The notes: generated from the sequence alone by a model not told the origin. 64,000 bases of DNA from Cryobacterium breve (GCF_027594785.1 NZ_CP075584.1:3100001-3164000); one strand, 5' to 3'; counted from the first letter of the stretch, positions 31,689 through 44,593 are shown. Numbers and translations are program-made.

Positions 31689-33399
31689 ATGGCCGAACCG
31701 ACCGGGTTTGCCCGAACATGGCGCAGGGGGTGGCGCGACTGGCGCGACTGGAGATCCTGGCGCGCCCGACTGCTTCGCACCTGGCGTGCCTCCCTGCAGT
31801 TCCGCACCGTGACCATCACGGTCGTGCTGTCCGGCATCGCCATCGTCATGGTCGGCGTGTATGTCTCGGTGAGTGTCGGCAACGACCTCTTCCAATCCCG
31901 GCTCAGCCAGGTCGAGCTCGACTCGAACCGGGCCACGAGCGCGGCCCAGGGCATCCTGGACTCCTCGGACGCGGCGGACCGGGTCCAGGTGCAGAGCCTG
32001 CTGGCCTCGGCGCGCAGCGCCATCTCCGCGGCGTCCTCGAGCCGGCTTGTCGCCGTGTTCCGGGTTCCCGGCCAGGACCCGTCGACAGCAGCGCCCCAGG
32101 ACTTCTCGACGTTCGGCGACTCGACAGAAGTCATCTCGCCCGAGCTGCGCACGGCGGTGCAGGGCGCGCCCGGCACCCAGTTCTGGCAGTCGGTGGCCCT
32201 CGCGACGGATGACGGCGGCCAGGTCGCCGGGATCGTCGTCGGTTCGCAGATCACCGTCCCCGTCGCCGGCCGGTACGAGCTCTACATCGGCTACAACCTC
32301 GGTGAGGCGGAGACGACCCTGCAGTTCGTGCAGCGCACCCTCGGCATCGCCGGGCTCCTGCTCATCATCCTGATCGGCGCGGTGACCTGGATCGTCGTGC
32401 GCTTCGTGGTGACCCCGATCCGGGTCGCGGCCGAGACCAGCCAGCGGCTGGCCTCCGGGGACCTCGGCGTGCGGCTGCCTGTGAAGGGCGACGACGTCAT
32501 CACGACCCTCGCCCGGTCGTTCAACGGGATGGCCGACAGCCTGCAGAGCCAGATCAAGGAGCTCGCCGACCTCTCTGAGGTACAGCAGCGCTTCGTTTCC
32601 GACGTGTCGCACGAGCCTGCGCACCCCGTTGACGACGATCCGGCTGGCCGGCGACATGCTCTACGACCAGCGGTCGGCGTTCCCCCGGCGACGAGCCGCA
32701 CCGCGGAGCCTGCTGCACACCCAGGTCGAACGGTTCGAACTCCTGCTCGCGGACCTGCTCGAGATCAGCAAGTACGACGCCGGGTCCGTCGAGCTCGAGG
32801 CGGAGCCGACGAACCTCGTTCACCTCGCCGCCGACGCCGTCGAGGGCCTGCGATCCCTGGCCGAATCCAAGGGTACCCGGCTCAACCTCGTCGCGCCGGG
32901 CGGGCACCTCGACGCCGAGGTCGATCCCCGCCGCATCCGCCGGATCATGCACAACCTGATCGGCAACGCGATCGAGCACGGCGAGGGCAAGCCCGTCATC
33001 GTCTCGGTGGACAGCAACGAGACCGCAGTGGCGCTCTCGGTGCGCGACTACGGCCTCGGTATGAGCCAGGTCGACGTCAACCACGTCTTCGACCGGTTCT
33101 GGCGGGCCGACCCGTCCCGTAAGCGCACCATCGGCGGCACGGGCCTCGGCCTGTCGATCTCCCTCGAGGACGCGACCGTGCACCGCGGCTGGCTCCAGGT
33201 CTGGTCGAGCCCGGGGAAGGGCTCGTGCTTCCGGCTGACCCTGCCTCGGACCGCGCGCGGCGAGATCCTGAGTTCGCCGAGCCCGCTGCCGCCCGAAGAC
33301 GCCGGGTCCGACGGCACGCCGCCGCGCCTCACGCTCGGCGAGGTCGGCAGGGCCGGGATCAAGGGCGCCCAACACGGTGAGGGAGCGACCCATGACTGA
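31689..33399 (+). CDS. mtrB: Sensor histidine kinase MtrB (three apparent indels)
   Basis: Restored length 569 residues. It has a basic Trp-rich N-terminus, helix 1 near residues 41-62, an extracytoplasmic domain, helix 2 (LLLIILIGAVTWIVVRFVV) and HAMP. HisKA carries SHELRTPL with the phospho-acceptor His at about residue 308, and HATPase carries IMHNLIGNAIEHG, DYGLGMS and GGTGLGLSIS. Frame breaks: GAGCCTG 32613 and GAGCCTG 32706, each one base long, plus a missing C in the C-run near 32681-32685. With these three corrections the gene is 570 codons. It overlaps the lpqB start by eight bases. Confidence 0.94.
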
Positions 33400-35143
33400 C
33401 CGAAGCGGCGGCATTCGCCGTGCAACCAGGGACACCCGGGCGACCCGTCGAGGGGGACTCGGGCGCGCAGGGGGCACGCTCGCCGCGCTGCTCGTGCTTG
33501 CGGTCCTGCTCAGCGGATGCTCGGGGATTCCACGGAGCGGCAGCGTTCGCACCGGGCAGGCGGTCTCGGCGGGGGACAACCCCGCACCCGTCTTCCTGCC
33601 GTCGCACCCGCAGGCCGACGCCAGCCAGGAAAGCATCCTGCGCGGTTTCATCGACGCCCAGACCAGCCCGGAGAACGACTACGCGATCGCCCGCGAATTC
33701 CTCGCCCCCGGCTTCAGCGGCGCCTGGGCCGCGGATGCCGGGGTGACGGTCGACGACGGGACCGCACGCACCATCGTTCCCGTCGACGGCCAGACCATGC
33801 AGTTCTCGGTGAATCCGATCGCCGACGTCGACGGGATCGGCGAATACCACGAGGTGGAGTCTCCCTCGCCCGTTGTGCTGCGCTACCAGTTCCAAAAGGT
33901 CGGCGACCAGTGGCGGATCAGCGCTGCGCCGAACGGCACCGTCGTCGACCAGACCACGTTCACCGACGTGTTCAGGCTCCCAGGCCCTCTACTTCTTCGA
34001 CTCGAGCTTCGCGTTCCTGGTGCCCGACCTGCGCTGGTTCCCGCGCGGGGGCGCCACCCTCACCAAGATCGTCAACGGCGTGTTGCACGGGCCGAGCCCG
34101 TGGCTGGGCGGGGCCGTCGTCACCGCGTTCCCCGACGGAACAAAGCTCACAGCGGATGCCGTGCAGGTCGTGTCGCGCGATGCAAAGGTCGACCTCAACG
34201 GCGAAGCCCTGAACGCGGACAGGGTCACCCTGCAGCGGATGCGGGCGCAGGCTCATGAGCAGCCTCCCCACGGGCATCACCGTGACGATCTCGATCAACC
34301 AGAACTCCCAGGACCTCGGCGACCTCGGCGCCAACGCACCGATCGTCAACCCGCGGGTGGATGCCCGTGCGCTTGTGCTCCGGCAGGGCGCCTTCGGGTT
34401 CCTCTCCGCCGCCGGGAAGACGGTCACCCCGATCCCCGGCCTCTCCGACCAGGTCGTCGCTCTCGGGCCGACGGCGGTCACCCTCTCACCGGGTCAGACC
34501 GTCGCGGCGGCGCGTGCCGCGACCGGGGTCTCCGCCGTCCGGGTCGGCGAGGTCGCGAAACTACTCGATCCGCGGCCCGGCCTCATCGCACCGGCCGTCG
34601 ACAACTTCGGATACGTGTGGTCCGTGCCCGCGAACCGTCCGGGCGAGCTCTTCGTCTACAGCCCCAACGGGGATGCGACGGCCGTACCGACCTCCTGGCC
34701 GGAGGCCTCCGGAATCGTGGCGCTGCGGGTGTCGCGGGACGGGACCCGGCTGATCGCATTGCTCACCTCCGGAACGGAAACCCGCTTCGTGATCGTCGCG
34801 ATCAAGCGGGACAAGTTCGTCCCGGTCGCCCTGGGCGAGGAGGTCCAGCTCCAGACCGTCCCAGGCACCCCCCTCGACGCCACCTGGATCGACGAGCTCA
34901 CGGTCGCGTACCTCGTCGCGCTCCCGACCGGCGAGGACCGGATCGTGACCCAGCAGCTCGGCGGCGTCAGGCTCGAGCATCGAGTCAGCGCCCGGGAGCG
35001 CGTCCATCACGGGGAGCAACACCCTGCGCGATGTGCGCGCACTCGCTACAACGGGCAGCCTGATGGTGCAGCGCGGAGTCGGCTGGCAGGAGCGCATCGA
35101 CGACGTGACACTCGTGGCCACCCAGCAGGGAATCGGCGGGTAG
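33392..35143 (+). CDS. lpqB: Lipoprotein LpqB (three apparent frameshifts)
   Basis: Restored length 582 residues. Basic N-terminus, hydrophobic core and lipobox LLSGC (Cys about residue 47), then SGIPRSGSVRTGQ as in other LpqB proteins, a GerMN-like domain, and a beta-propeller-like region. LpqB works with MtrB at the outer membrane face of the cytoplasmic membrane. All three frame breaks are CAGGCTC (33973, 34248, 34968); removing one G each time gives VFSSQALYFFD, MRAQLMSSLP and GGVSSSIESAPG, so the whole gene reads through. Confidence 0.93.
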
Positions 35144-35240
35144 CCGAGGGCCCGTCCTCCACAGGGCCGACGACCGACCGGGCACGCACCGGTGCGCGCC
35201 CGCGGCCACGGGATCGCGGCAGGGGGACCAGTCTGGCGGC

Positions 35241-36006
35241 GTGACCGGAACCGGAGCGACACGGGCCGCGCGGCGGGCCATCCTGGACGCGTGGGCCGTT
35301 CTGCTGCCCACGGCGTGCAGCGGATGCGGGGCGCCGGACCGTGCGCTCTGCGCGGCCTGTCGCGCCCGCCTGGCCCCCTGCCGTGCGCGTGACCGAGCGT
35401 GGCGGGCTCCGGGTCTGGGCGGGGCTCGACTATGCCGGTGTGCCGCGTCGTGTGATCGCGAGCTTCAAGGACGGCGGGCGAACGGATGCCGCGGCCGCGC
35501 TCGCCCCTGCGCTCCTCGCCGCCGTCGTGGCCGCGCTCGCCGCGGTTCAGCAGTCCCAAGGTGCAGTGCAGTCCCAAGGTGCAGTGCAGTCCGAAGGCGC
35601 TGTGGAAACGCGCGGTGCCCGGCAGCATCGGGGCGACGGCATCCGCCTGGTCACGATTCCCTCGTCGCGACGGGCCTGGCGGGCGCGCGGGTACCTTCCG
35701 GTCGAGCTGCTCCTCTGCCGGTCCGGACTCGCGCCGAGCCGCGTGCTCACCACCAGGGAGACCGCCGACCAGGTCGGGCTCGACCGTGCCGCCCGGGCCA
35801 GGAACCGGGACGAGTCGCTCCGCGCCCGGCGCTCCCTGACCGGGGTGCGCTGCCTGCTCGTCGACGACATCGTCACGACGGGCGCCACCGTCCTGGAAGC
35901 GCGTCGCGCCATCCTCGCAGCCGGGGGAGAGGTCGTGGGCGTCGCCGCCCTCGCGGAAACCCGGAGACGCCTTCCGGTCACACAACGTTCATCAGAAACC
36001 GATTGA
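35241..36006 (+). CDS. ComF family phosphoribosyltransferase-like protein (one apparent frameshift)
   Basis: Restored length about 254 residues. It has an N-terminal zinc-ribbon pair of CxxC motifs (CSGCG and CAAC) and a C-terminal PRTase domain with the PRPP loop CLLVDDIVTTGAT. Between them is an in-frame expansion with three QSQGAV-like repeats. The frame breaks near 35375-35385, where a stray T after a C-run is the simplest explanation; this is not the AGCT-type event. GTG 35241 is inferred. ComF proteins are needed for DNA uptake in some bacteria; here its role is unknown. Confidence 0.75.
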
Positions 36007-36105
36007 CAAATTGCGGTGACTTCTCCTGCCGGCAGGGCTACGGTGGAGCTAAAGGCGCGCACCAATCGCCCGGGACCGGGCGGTTCGCCAGATCTGGAGG
36101 TCGTC

Positions 36106-36813
36106 ATGGAAACTAACATCGTCGGACGAAACCTGGGGATCACTGATCGTTTCCGGTCATATGCGTCGGAAAAGGCCGAGAAGATCGCCGGCCTGGCCGA
36201 CAAAGCCCTCGCCCTCGAAGTCAAGCTCAGCCGGAACCGCGAGAAGGGGTCCGCAACGGGCAACGACAGGGTCGAGCTGACCCTGATCGGGAAGGGTCCC
36301 ATCGTCCGCGCTGAAGCGGATGGTTCGGACAAGTACGCAGCCTTCGACGTGGCACTCGGACGTCTCCTCGAGCGCGTGCGCCGCGCCAAGGACCGCCAGA
36401 AGCTGCACCGTGGTGGAGCGCACCGGCCCACCTCCCTGCACGACGCGGCATCCGTGGACTTCAGCGTCGTCGACATCACGCCGGCCGACGCCGAAACCCT
36501 CGACGAGGTGCGCACGGGAGTCATCCGGGTGATCCGTCCCACCGAGTCGGAGGCGGCCGCCGCGGCCACCGCAGCCGAGGAAGAAGCGGACGAGGTCTAC
36601 ACGCCGGTCGTCATCCGCCGCAAGGTCTTCTCCGCTGCCCCGATGACCGTCGACGACGCCCTCTACTTCATGGAACTCGTCGGGCACGACTTCTACCTGT
36701 TCCAGGACTCGGAGACGAACCGGCCGAGTGTGGTCTACCGCCGCAAGGGCTGGGACTACGGGGTCATCGAACTGGATGAGAACAGCGAGGAGTTGCGGGT
36801 CGCCGCCGAGTAA
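36106..36813 (+). CDS. hpf: Ribosome hibernation promoting factor (long form)
   Basis: A 235-residue long-form HPF. The N-terminal S30AE domain (METNIVGRNLGITDRFRSYASEKAEKI) is followed by a variable linker and a C-terminal dimerisation domain (PMTVDDALYFMELVGHDFYLFQDSET, VVYRRKGWDYGVIEL). Long HPF pairs two 70S ribosomes into inactive dimers. A strong GGAGG lies just before the ATG at 36106, which decides the start over in-frame codons upstream. In actinobacteria hpf commonly lies before secA, as here. Confidence 0.93.
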   Translation: METNIVGRNLGITDRFRSYASEKAEKIAGLADKALALEVKLSRNREKGSATGNDRVELTLIGKGPIVRAEADGSDKYAAFDVALGRLLERVRRAKDRQKLHRGGAHRPTSLHDAASVDFSVVDITPADAETLDEVRTGVIRVIRPTESEAAAAATAAEEEADEVYTPVVIRRKVFSAAPMTVDDALYFMELVGHDFYLFQDSETNRPSVVYRRKGWDYGVIELDENSEELRVAAE

Positions 36814-36860
36814 GGCGCCCGGTAGGCCGTCGAGTGCACTCCCTGACCAACTAGCATTGT

Positions 36861-36866
36861 TATAGT
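36861..36866 (+). promoter_or_regulatory. Likely -10 element for secA
   Basis: TATAGT in the 173-base gap before secA, the only strong -10 there; no clear -35. A short hairpin (about 36872-36898, CACACCGGC / GCCGGCGTG) follows in the predicted leader. Confidence 0.45.
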
Positions 36867-36986
36867 TGCCGCACACCGGCGCACAACAGTGCCGGCGTGG
36901 TTCAATCCGTCGCGTGAGCAGCCAGACCCTGGTTCATCTCACCGAGACGACAGGCGTAACGGCGCCGTGACTAGTGGAGTGCATTC

Positions 36987-39812
<2,826 letters not shown>

Positions 39813-39819
39813 CACCACT

Positions 39820-39883
39820 CGCCGCACACACGACGGAAGGCCGGGTCCCACGGGACCCGGCCTTCCGTCGTGTGTGTGCGGCG
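39820..39883. terminator. Long bidirectional terminator between secA and the MFS gene
   Basis: Arms 39820-39849 and 39852-39883 pair over almost 30 bases with one two-base bulge and a tight loop at the ACG centre. It is shared by convergent genes. Confidence 0.85.
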
Positions 39884-39890
39884 TGGGTGG

Positions 39891-41417
39891 CTAGTGCACC
39901 GGGACCGAGGCCTCGGCGGGCGCGGCCGCGGGGGTGCCGTGCGGGTTCGACAGCGACACGCCATGGCCCATCCGCCGGAAGAGCAGCGCAGCGAGGACGG
40001 CGCCGACGGCGAAGAAGCCGGCGCCCCACCAATATGCGACCGCGTAGCTGTGGATCGCGGCATCCGCGGCCACCGCAGCGGTGAGCGGGGTGTTCGCGGC
40101 CAGGAAGTTGGTCGCTGCCGTCGCGGCGAGCGTGTTGAGCAGCGCCGTCCCGATCGACCCGCCGACCTGCTGGCTCGTGTTCACCATCGCGGAGGCGACG
40201 CCGGCGAACTGGCGGTCGACGCCGAGCGTCGCCGTCTGCATCGAGGCGGGCATGATCGAGCCCATCGCGAAACCGAGGATCATCAGCGGCGGCAGCACGT
40301 CGGCAGCATAGGTGCTGTTCAGGTCGAGATGAGTCAGATAGATCATCCCGAGCGCGCCGAGCGTCATGCCGAACGGCACCATGATCTTCGGCCCGAACCG
40401 GGGCACGAAGATATTCGTCGACAGCTGGGCCGCGACGACGAGCATCCCGATCATCGGCAGGAACGACAGGCCGGTCTGGACCGGGGTGTAGTGCAGCGAG
40501 ACCTGCAGGTAGTAGGTGACGAACAGGAAGATGCCGAACATGCCGGCACCCGCGATCAGTACCGAGAGGTAGGCGGCGCCGCGGTTGCGGTCGAGCACGA
40601 TCGCGAGCGGTAGCAACGGATGTGCGGCTCGGCGCTGCCAGAGCACGAAGGCGACGAGGAGCACGACGGCTCCCGCGAGCATGCCCCAGGTGAGGGGCGA
40701 GTCCCAGCCGTCGGTCTCGGCATTGGAGAACCCGTAGACGAGTCCGAAGAGTGCGCCGGAGACCAGGATGGTGCCTGGGATGTCGAGCTTCGGACGCGGG
40801 CCGGTGCGCTCGAGGTGGTCGACGAAGATGACCGCGCCGATCACCCCGATCACGGCGATGGGGATGTTGATGTAGAGGTTCCAGCGCCAGTCGAGGTTCT
40901 GGGTGAGGAAGCCGCCGAGCAGCAGGCCGACGGCGCCGCCGGCACCGGCGATCGCGCCGAAGATGCCGAAAGCGCGGGCGCGCTCCTTCGGGATGGTGAA
41001 GGTCGTGGTGAGCACGGCGAGGGCGGTCGGGGCCAGGAGAGCGCCGAACGCACCCTGCAGGGCGCGGGCGCCGACGAGCAGCCCGAAGGTGCCTGCCGCG
41101 CCGCCGAGAGCCGAGGCGGCGGCGAAGCCGATCAGGCCGATGATGAAGGTGCGCTTCCTGCCGATGAGGTCGGACAGGCGTCCACCGAGCAGCAGGAGGC
41201 TCGCGAAGGCGAGCGAATACGCGGTGATGATCCACTGCCGGTCTCCGTTGGAGAAGCCGAGGTCCGCCTGCGCGGAGGGCAGGGCGATGTTGACCACGGT
41301 CGAGTCGAGCACGACCATGAGCTGGGCGAGGGCGACGGTGCTGAGGGTCCACCAGCGCCGGGAATGCGGCACAGGTGCGCTCGTGAGAGTGGAAGAAGTG
41401 GCGGAAGTCTTTGGCAT
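39891..41417 (-). CDS. MFS drug-type efflux transporter (DHA2 / EmrB-QacA type)
   Basis: A 508-residue protein with about 14 helices. Motif C-region AQLMVVLDSTVVNIALPSA, motif A GGRLSDLIGRKRTF, and VGARALQGAFGALLAPTALAVL are classic DHA2 features. It exports small hydrophobic compounds with proton motive force. Divergent from the TetR regulator, which probably represses it. On the minus strand TATAGT lies 7 bases before the ATG, suggesting a leaderless mRNA. Confidence 0.9.
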   Translation of the reverse strand: MPKTSATSSTLTSAPVPHSRRWWTLSTVALAQLMVVLDSTVVNIALPSAQADLGFSNGDRQWIITAYSLAFASLLLLGGRLSDLIGRKRTFIIGLIGFAAASALGGAAGTFGLLVGARALQGAFGALLAPTALAVLTTTFTIPKERARAFGIFGAIAGAGGAVGLLLGGFLTQNLDWRWNLYINIPIAVIGVIGAVIFVDHLERTGPRPKLDIPGTILVSGALFGLVYGFSNAETDGWDSPLTWGMLAGAVVLLVAFVLWQRRAAHPLLPLAIVLDRNRGAAYLSVLIAGAGMFGIFLFVTYYLQVSLHYTPVQTGLSFLPMIGMLVVAAQLSTNIFVPRFGPKIMVPFGMTLGALGMIYLTHLDLNSTYAADVLPPLMILGFAMGSIMPASMQTATLGVDRQFAGVASAMVNTSQQVGGSIGTALLNTLAATAATNFLAANTPLTAAVAADAAIHSYAVAYWWGAGFFAVGAVLAALLFRRMGHGVSLSNPHGTPAAAPAEASVPVH

Positions 41418-41486
41418 GAAGGAGACTATATACGATACTGTGGAGTTCCGGATCTTAACAGTTCCTGAATTTACCTCCGGGTAACA

Positions 41487-41527
41487 TTCGATCAGAAGAG
41501 TTCGATCAGAAGAGTTCGATCAGAGAG
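41487..41527 (+). repeat. 14-bp tandem repeat in the tetR upstream region
   Basis: Units TTCGATCAGAAGAG at 41487-41500 and 41501-41514, and a shortened third unit at 41515-41527. It ends just before the tetR start, so the last unit overlaps the ribosome-binding region. Confidence 0.85.
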
Positions 41528-41541
41528 CGGTGAGTGTGGCG

Positions 41542-42255
41542 ATGACGCAACTCGGCCCGGCCGAGGATGACCCCGCCGAGGAGGCGGAGCCCGTCAAGCT
41601 CGGTCGCAGGCGGGACCATACCCGTGACCCTGACATCCTCGCTGCTGCCGTCGACGTGCTTGCCGAATGCGGCTATGACGGCATGACCATCGACATGGTC
41701 GCTTCCCGGGCGAAAGCGGGCAAGGCCACCCTCTACCGGAGGTGGCCGTCGAAGGGCGAACTCGTCATCGACGCGGTCGCGTGCATGAAGAACGGTGACC
41801 TGAACCTGTCCCAGCTGCCGGACACCGGAACACTGCGCGGGGATCTGATCGCCATGATCAAGCCGCACTCGATCGAGGACGGCGAGAAGAAGCTTCGGGT
41901 CATAGCCGGACTGATGTCCCTGCTCGCCCACTCGCCCGAGCTCGCCGAGACCGCCCGTCTCTCCGTGGTCGAACCCCGGGTGACCGCCCATCGGTTCCTG
42001 CTGCGCCGTGCCATCGAGCGCGGCGAGATCTCGCCGACAAGCGACGTGGACAACCTGGCGACCGTGACCACCGCCATGGCCTCGATGCGGGTCCTGTTCG
42101 AGCGCAAGCCCGTCAACCGGGACTTCCTGATCTCCCTGATCGACGGGGTGATCCTGCCCGCGGTCGGCCTGGGTGCCGGCTCGGGAGCCGACCCCGGGTC
42201 CGGCTCGGCCCCTGAGGCGCCTCCTGCAGCGGATCCGGCCGTCACAGCACATTGA
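41542..42255 (+). CDS. TetR/AcrR family transcriptional regulator
   Basis: A 237-residue regulator. The N-terminal HTH shows ILAAAVDVLAECGYDGMTIDMVASRAKAGKATLYRRWPSKGELV, in part (residues about 30-75). The C-terminal domain binds ligand and dimerises. Divergent from the MFS pump, so it is likely the repressor of pump and self. Start: ATG 41542 chosen with GGTGAG upstream; GTG 41530 is an alternative giving four more residues. The C-terminus is an Ala/Pro/Gly-rich tail. Its last 14 bases overlap the convergent gene. Confidence 0.88.
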   Translation: MTQLGPAEDDPAEEAEPVKLGRRRDHTRDPDILAAAVDVLAECGYDGMTIDMVASRAKAGKATLYRRWPSKGELVIDAVACMKNGDLNLSQLPDTGTLRGDLIAMIKPHSIEDGEKKLRVIAGLMSLLAHSPELAETARLSVVEPRVTAHRFLLRRAIERGEISPTSDVDNLATVTTAMASMRVLFERKPVNRDFLISLIDGVILPAVGLGAGSGADPGSGSAPEAPPAADPAVTAH

Positions 42256-42679
42256 TCGCGCTGGCCCGCCACCGGTTGTCGAGCCCCTCGAGGCGCAGGG
42301 CGACCGCGCGCACCCGTACTTTGCTGTGCACGATGACGACCGCTTCGACCACGCCGTCCCTCGGTTCCGTGATGGTGACCCTGCCGATGGAGATCGTGGG
42401 CCGCTGCGCCGGGAGGCCCTTGATCGCCCGTGCCCTGTTGGAGAGGACGACCCGCTTGAGCAGGTGGCGGTAGACATCGTCGCTCACCCAGCGGGCGAGC
42501 TGGTCGAGTTCGCGGGCCCCGGAGAGCACCTCGATCACGCACCGGGTGAGGTTGATGAGCAGCGGCTCCGGGTCCGGCAGTTGCCGGCGGGAACTCGGCT
42601 GCAGCCCGAAGTAGTCCTCGTCGGCGAACCGTTCCACTCGGGCGCTCGCCTGCTCACTCTTACCGACTGGATCGCTCAT
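42242..42679 (-). CDS. Rv3235-family (DUF6459-like) protein
   Basis: A 145-residue protein. Motif-like stretches are NLTRCVIEVLSGARELDQLARWVSDDVYRHLLKRV and ISIGRVTITEPRDGVVEAVVIVHSKVRVRAVALRLEG (each given in part). It resembles the small conserved actinobacterial proteins found downstream of secA. No catalytic motif. Convergent with tetR. Confidence 0.65.
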   Translation of the reverse strand: MSDPVGKSEQASARVERFADEDYFGLQPSSRRQLPDPEPLLINLTRCVIEVLSGARELDQLARWVSDDVYRHLLKRVVLSNRARAIKGLPAQRPTISIGRVTITEPRDGVVEAVVIVHSKVRVRAVALRLEGLDNRWRASAINVL

Positions 42680-42809
42680 GGCTCCTCCGGGGGTTCCGGG
42701 TGCTGAGGTACAGGTTCGCTACTCAATCAGCAGAGGCCGGCGGTGTCGAGCGCTTATATGTCCTGTGGATAACACGGCGCCCCGGTTTGCGGCGAGTTAG
42801 CGTCGACGT

Positions 42810-43437
42810 GTGCGCTGGGACAATCTGTTCGACGACCTCGAGGGACAGCTCGAACACGAGCTGAATGCCGAGGACCTCGAGCCTGCGCGCGGAAGAGGAA
42901 CGTCTCCGGCTCGGCCGGTTGTCGCTGCGGCACCGGCTGATGAGCCTGAGCGGCGCGGGCAGCGGCGTCCTGCGGCTGGTGCTCGCCTCCGGTGCGACTC
43001 TCTTCGTTCGTCCGACGACGTTCGGGCGGGACTGGCTCGCCGCCGAGATCCTCGACCCGGCTTCGGCGTCGGCCGGGACGACCCCGCCCGGTGTCCCCGC
43101 GTTGAGCGCTCCGCAGTGCGTCGTTCCGATCGCTGCGATCGCGGGGGTGATCCTGCAATCTGCGGAGGTGCGCGCCTCCCTCGCCGCGCCGGCGGAACCA
43201 GAGTCGGGGGTCGTCGACCGGATCGGGTTCGCCTTCGTGCTCCGCGACCTGGCCAGGCGGCGCAAATTCGTCGAGGTGCACACCCCGGGAGGTCTCCTCA
43301 GCGGAACGATCGACCGGATCGGCCGCGACCACCTCGACCTCGCGATGCACGACCGCGGGGTGCCGCGCCGTACCTCCGAGGTCCGGCAGTACCGGATCGT
43401 CCCCCTCGCCGAGATCCAGCTGCTGTGCCTGCCCTGA
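42810..43437 (+). CDS. Conserved hypothetical protein (one apparent frameshift)
   Basis: Restored length 208 residues, from GTG 42810. It begins MRWDNLFDDLEGQLEHEL and continues in the other frame with LRAEEERLRLGRLSLRHRLM; the shift is GAGCCTG 42879-42885. The middle is hydrophobic but not membrane-like, and it ends QYRIVPLAEIQLLCLP. I know no function. Two other GAGCTG/CAGCTC sites in the same gene are unaltered. Confidence 0.7.
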
Positions 43438-43504
43438 CTGTCCCGGTACTGAGCCTGCCGGCTCTGATCCTGACGGTACTGATCCTGACCGTGCCGGCCG
43501 AGGT

Positions 43505-43807
43505 TCAGGCAGGCGGCCGGATGATCGTGCCGCCGGAGAGCTCGGGGATGTTCGCGTAGTCGGATTGTTCCCACAACGACAGCCGCCTGGCCTCCTCGTA
43601 CTTGGCCTCGATGTACGACTCGAGCACGACCCGCTCCACCCGCCAGTGCTGCATCCGCTCGGGAGCGGACGGACCGATCCTGATGGCCGGCAGCTCACCC
43701 GTGTGCACGAGCTCGCTGACCTCGGCCAGAGTGAGGGCGAGGATGTCGGCGGTGTCCGCGAGGGTCAGGAAGCGGCCCAGCCCACGATAGTCGTCTGGAG
43801 CATTCAT
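43505..43807 (-). CDS. Helix-turn-helix (excisionase/MerR-like) DNA-binding protein
   Basis: A 100-residue protein with an HTH of the BldC/excisionase type: FLTLADTADILALTLAEVSELVHTGELPAIRIGP, in part (residues about 12-45), then WRVERVVLESYIEAKYEEARR. It probably binds DNA in a tandem manner. Single gene, divergent from the SAF gene. A regulator rather than a phage excisionase, since no phage genes are near. Confidence 0.82.
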   Translation of the reverse strand: MNAPDDYRGLGRFLTLADTADILALTLAEVSELVHTGELPAIRIGPSAPERMQHWRVERVVLESYIEAKYEEARRLSLWEQSDYANIPELSGGTIIRPPA

Positions 43808-43955
43808 GGTTCGATTATCGGCGGTTCCGGCGGCGTTCCGCCGGGAGAGCGGCAGCCTGTGGATAACTTTCCCGCCGCGGCGCGGGAACGGCGACGATAG
43901 ACACCAATGATCCGGCGGGCGGCGGCAGGCGCCCGCGCCGGGGAGAGGGGCAGCC

Positions 43956-44591
43956 ATGGTCTCGAGGCCGAAACGGGCACCACGCCCGGGAGTCTGGTTC
44001 GATCCGCGCCTGCTCATCGGGCTCGTCCTCGTGCTCGGTGCGGTCGGCGGCGTGGCTTTGGTCGTCGCAGGCAGCGATCGCACGACAGCCGTCTACGCGG
44101 CCCGCGACGCCCTCATGGTCGGCGACCGGGTCACGGCCGCCGACCTCGAGCTCAGCCAGGTCCGCCTCGACGGCGCGCTCCCGCTCTACGTGACGCCCGA
44201 GCGGATGCCCGCTGACGGCCTGGTCCTGGCCCGGACCGTCGCAGCGGGCGAGCTGATCCCGGTGTCCGCGGTCGGCGCATCCGCTGACGCCGGCGTCACG
44301 ACGGTCGTCGTCGAGCTGACCGACGCCCTCGCGGAAGCCGTCGTGCCGGGCGCCGTCGTCGACGTCTGGTCCTCGCCCCAGACCGCGCGTGGGGAGTTCG
44401 GACCGCCGACGGTGCTCGTCGGTCGAGCCGGAGTGGTGCGCGTGCTCGAGCCGAGTGGACTCTCGGTGGGGACCAGCCGCCGTTCGGTCGAGCTCCGGGT
44501 GCCGAGTGAAGTCGTCGCCGCTGTGCTTACCGCGATCGCCAACCGCGCGGCGATCGCGGTCGTTCCGGCCAACCAGCCACTCGGCGGTTGA
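43956..44591 (+). CDS. SAF domain protein (CpaB/FlgA-like)
   Basis: A 211-residue protein with one N-terminal membrane helix (LLIGLVLVLGAVGGVALVVAG, about residues 19-39), then a SAF domain (VYAARDALMVGDRVTAADLELSQVRLDG...). SAF proteins such as CpaB belong to Tad/Flp pilus systems, but no pilin, secretin or TadA is nearby. It is followed two bases later by the CpaE-like gene, so both form a short operon. Confidence 0.85.
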   Translation: MVSRPKRAPRPGVWFDPRLLIGLVLVLGAVGGVALVVAGSDRTTAVYAARDALMVGDRVTAADLELSQVRLDGALPLYVTPERMPADGLVLARTVAAGELIPVSAVGASADAGVTTVVVELTDALAEAVVPGAVVDVWSSPQTARGEFGPPTVLVGRAGVVRVLEPSGLSVGTSRRSVELRVPSEVVAAVLTAIANRAAIAVVPANQPLGG

Positions 44592-44593
44592 TC

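Noticed and set aside
33392..35143. lpqB, mtrB, secA and others as true pseudogenes
   Set aside because: The breaks share one motif, restore perfectly, and hit essential genes with otherwise intact sequence. A sequencing artefact is far more likely.
41487..41527. CRISPR array
   Set aside because: Repeats are directly adjacent with no spacers and only 14 bases long; no cas genes.
43505..43807. Phage excisionase
   Set aside because: No integrase, att repeats or phage genes nearby; the HTH fits BldC-like regulators.
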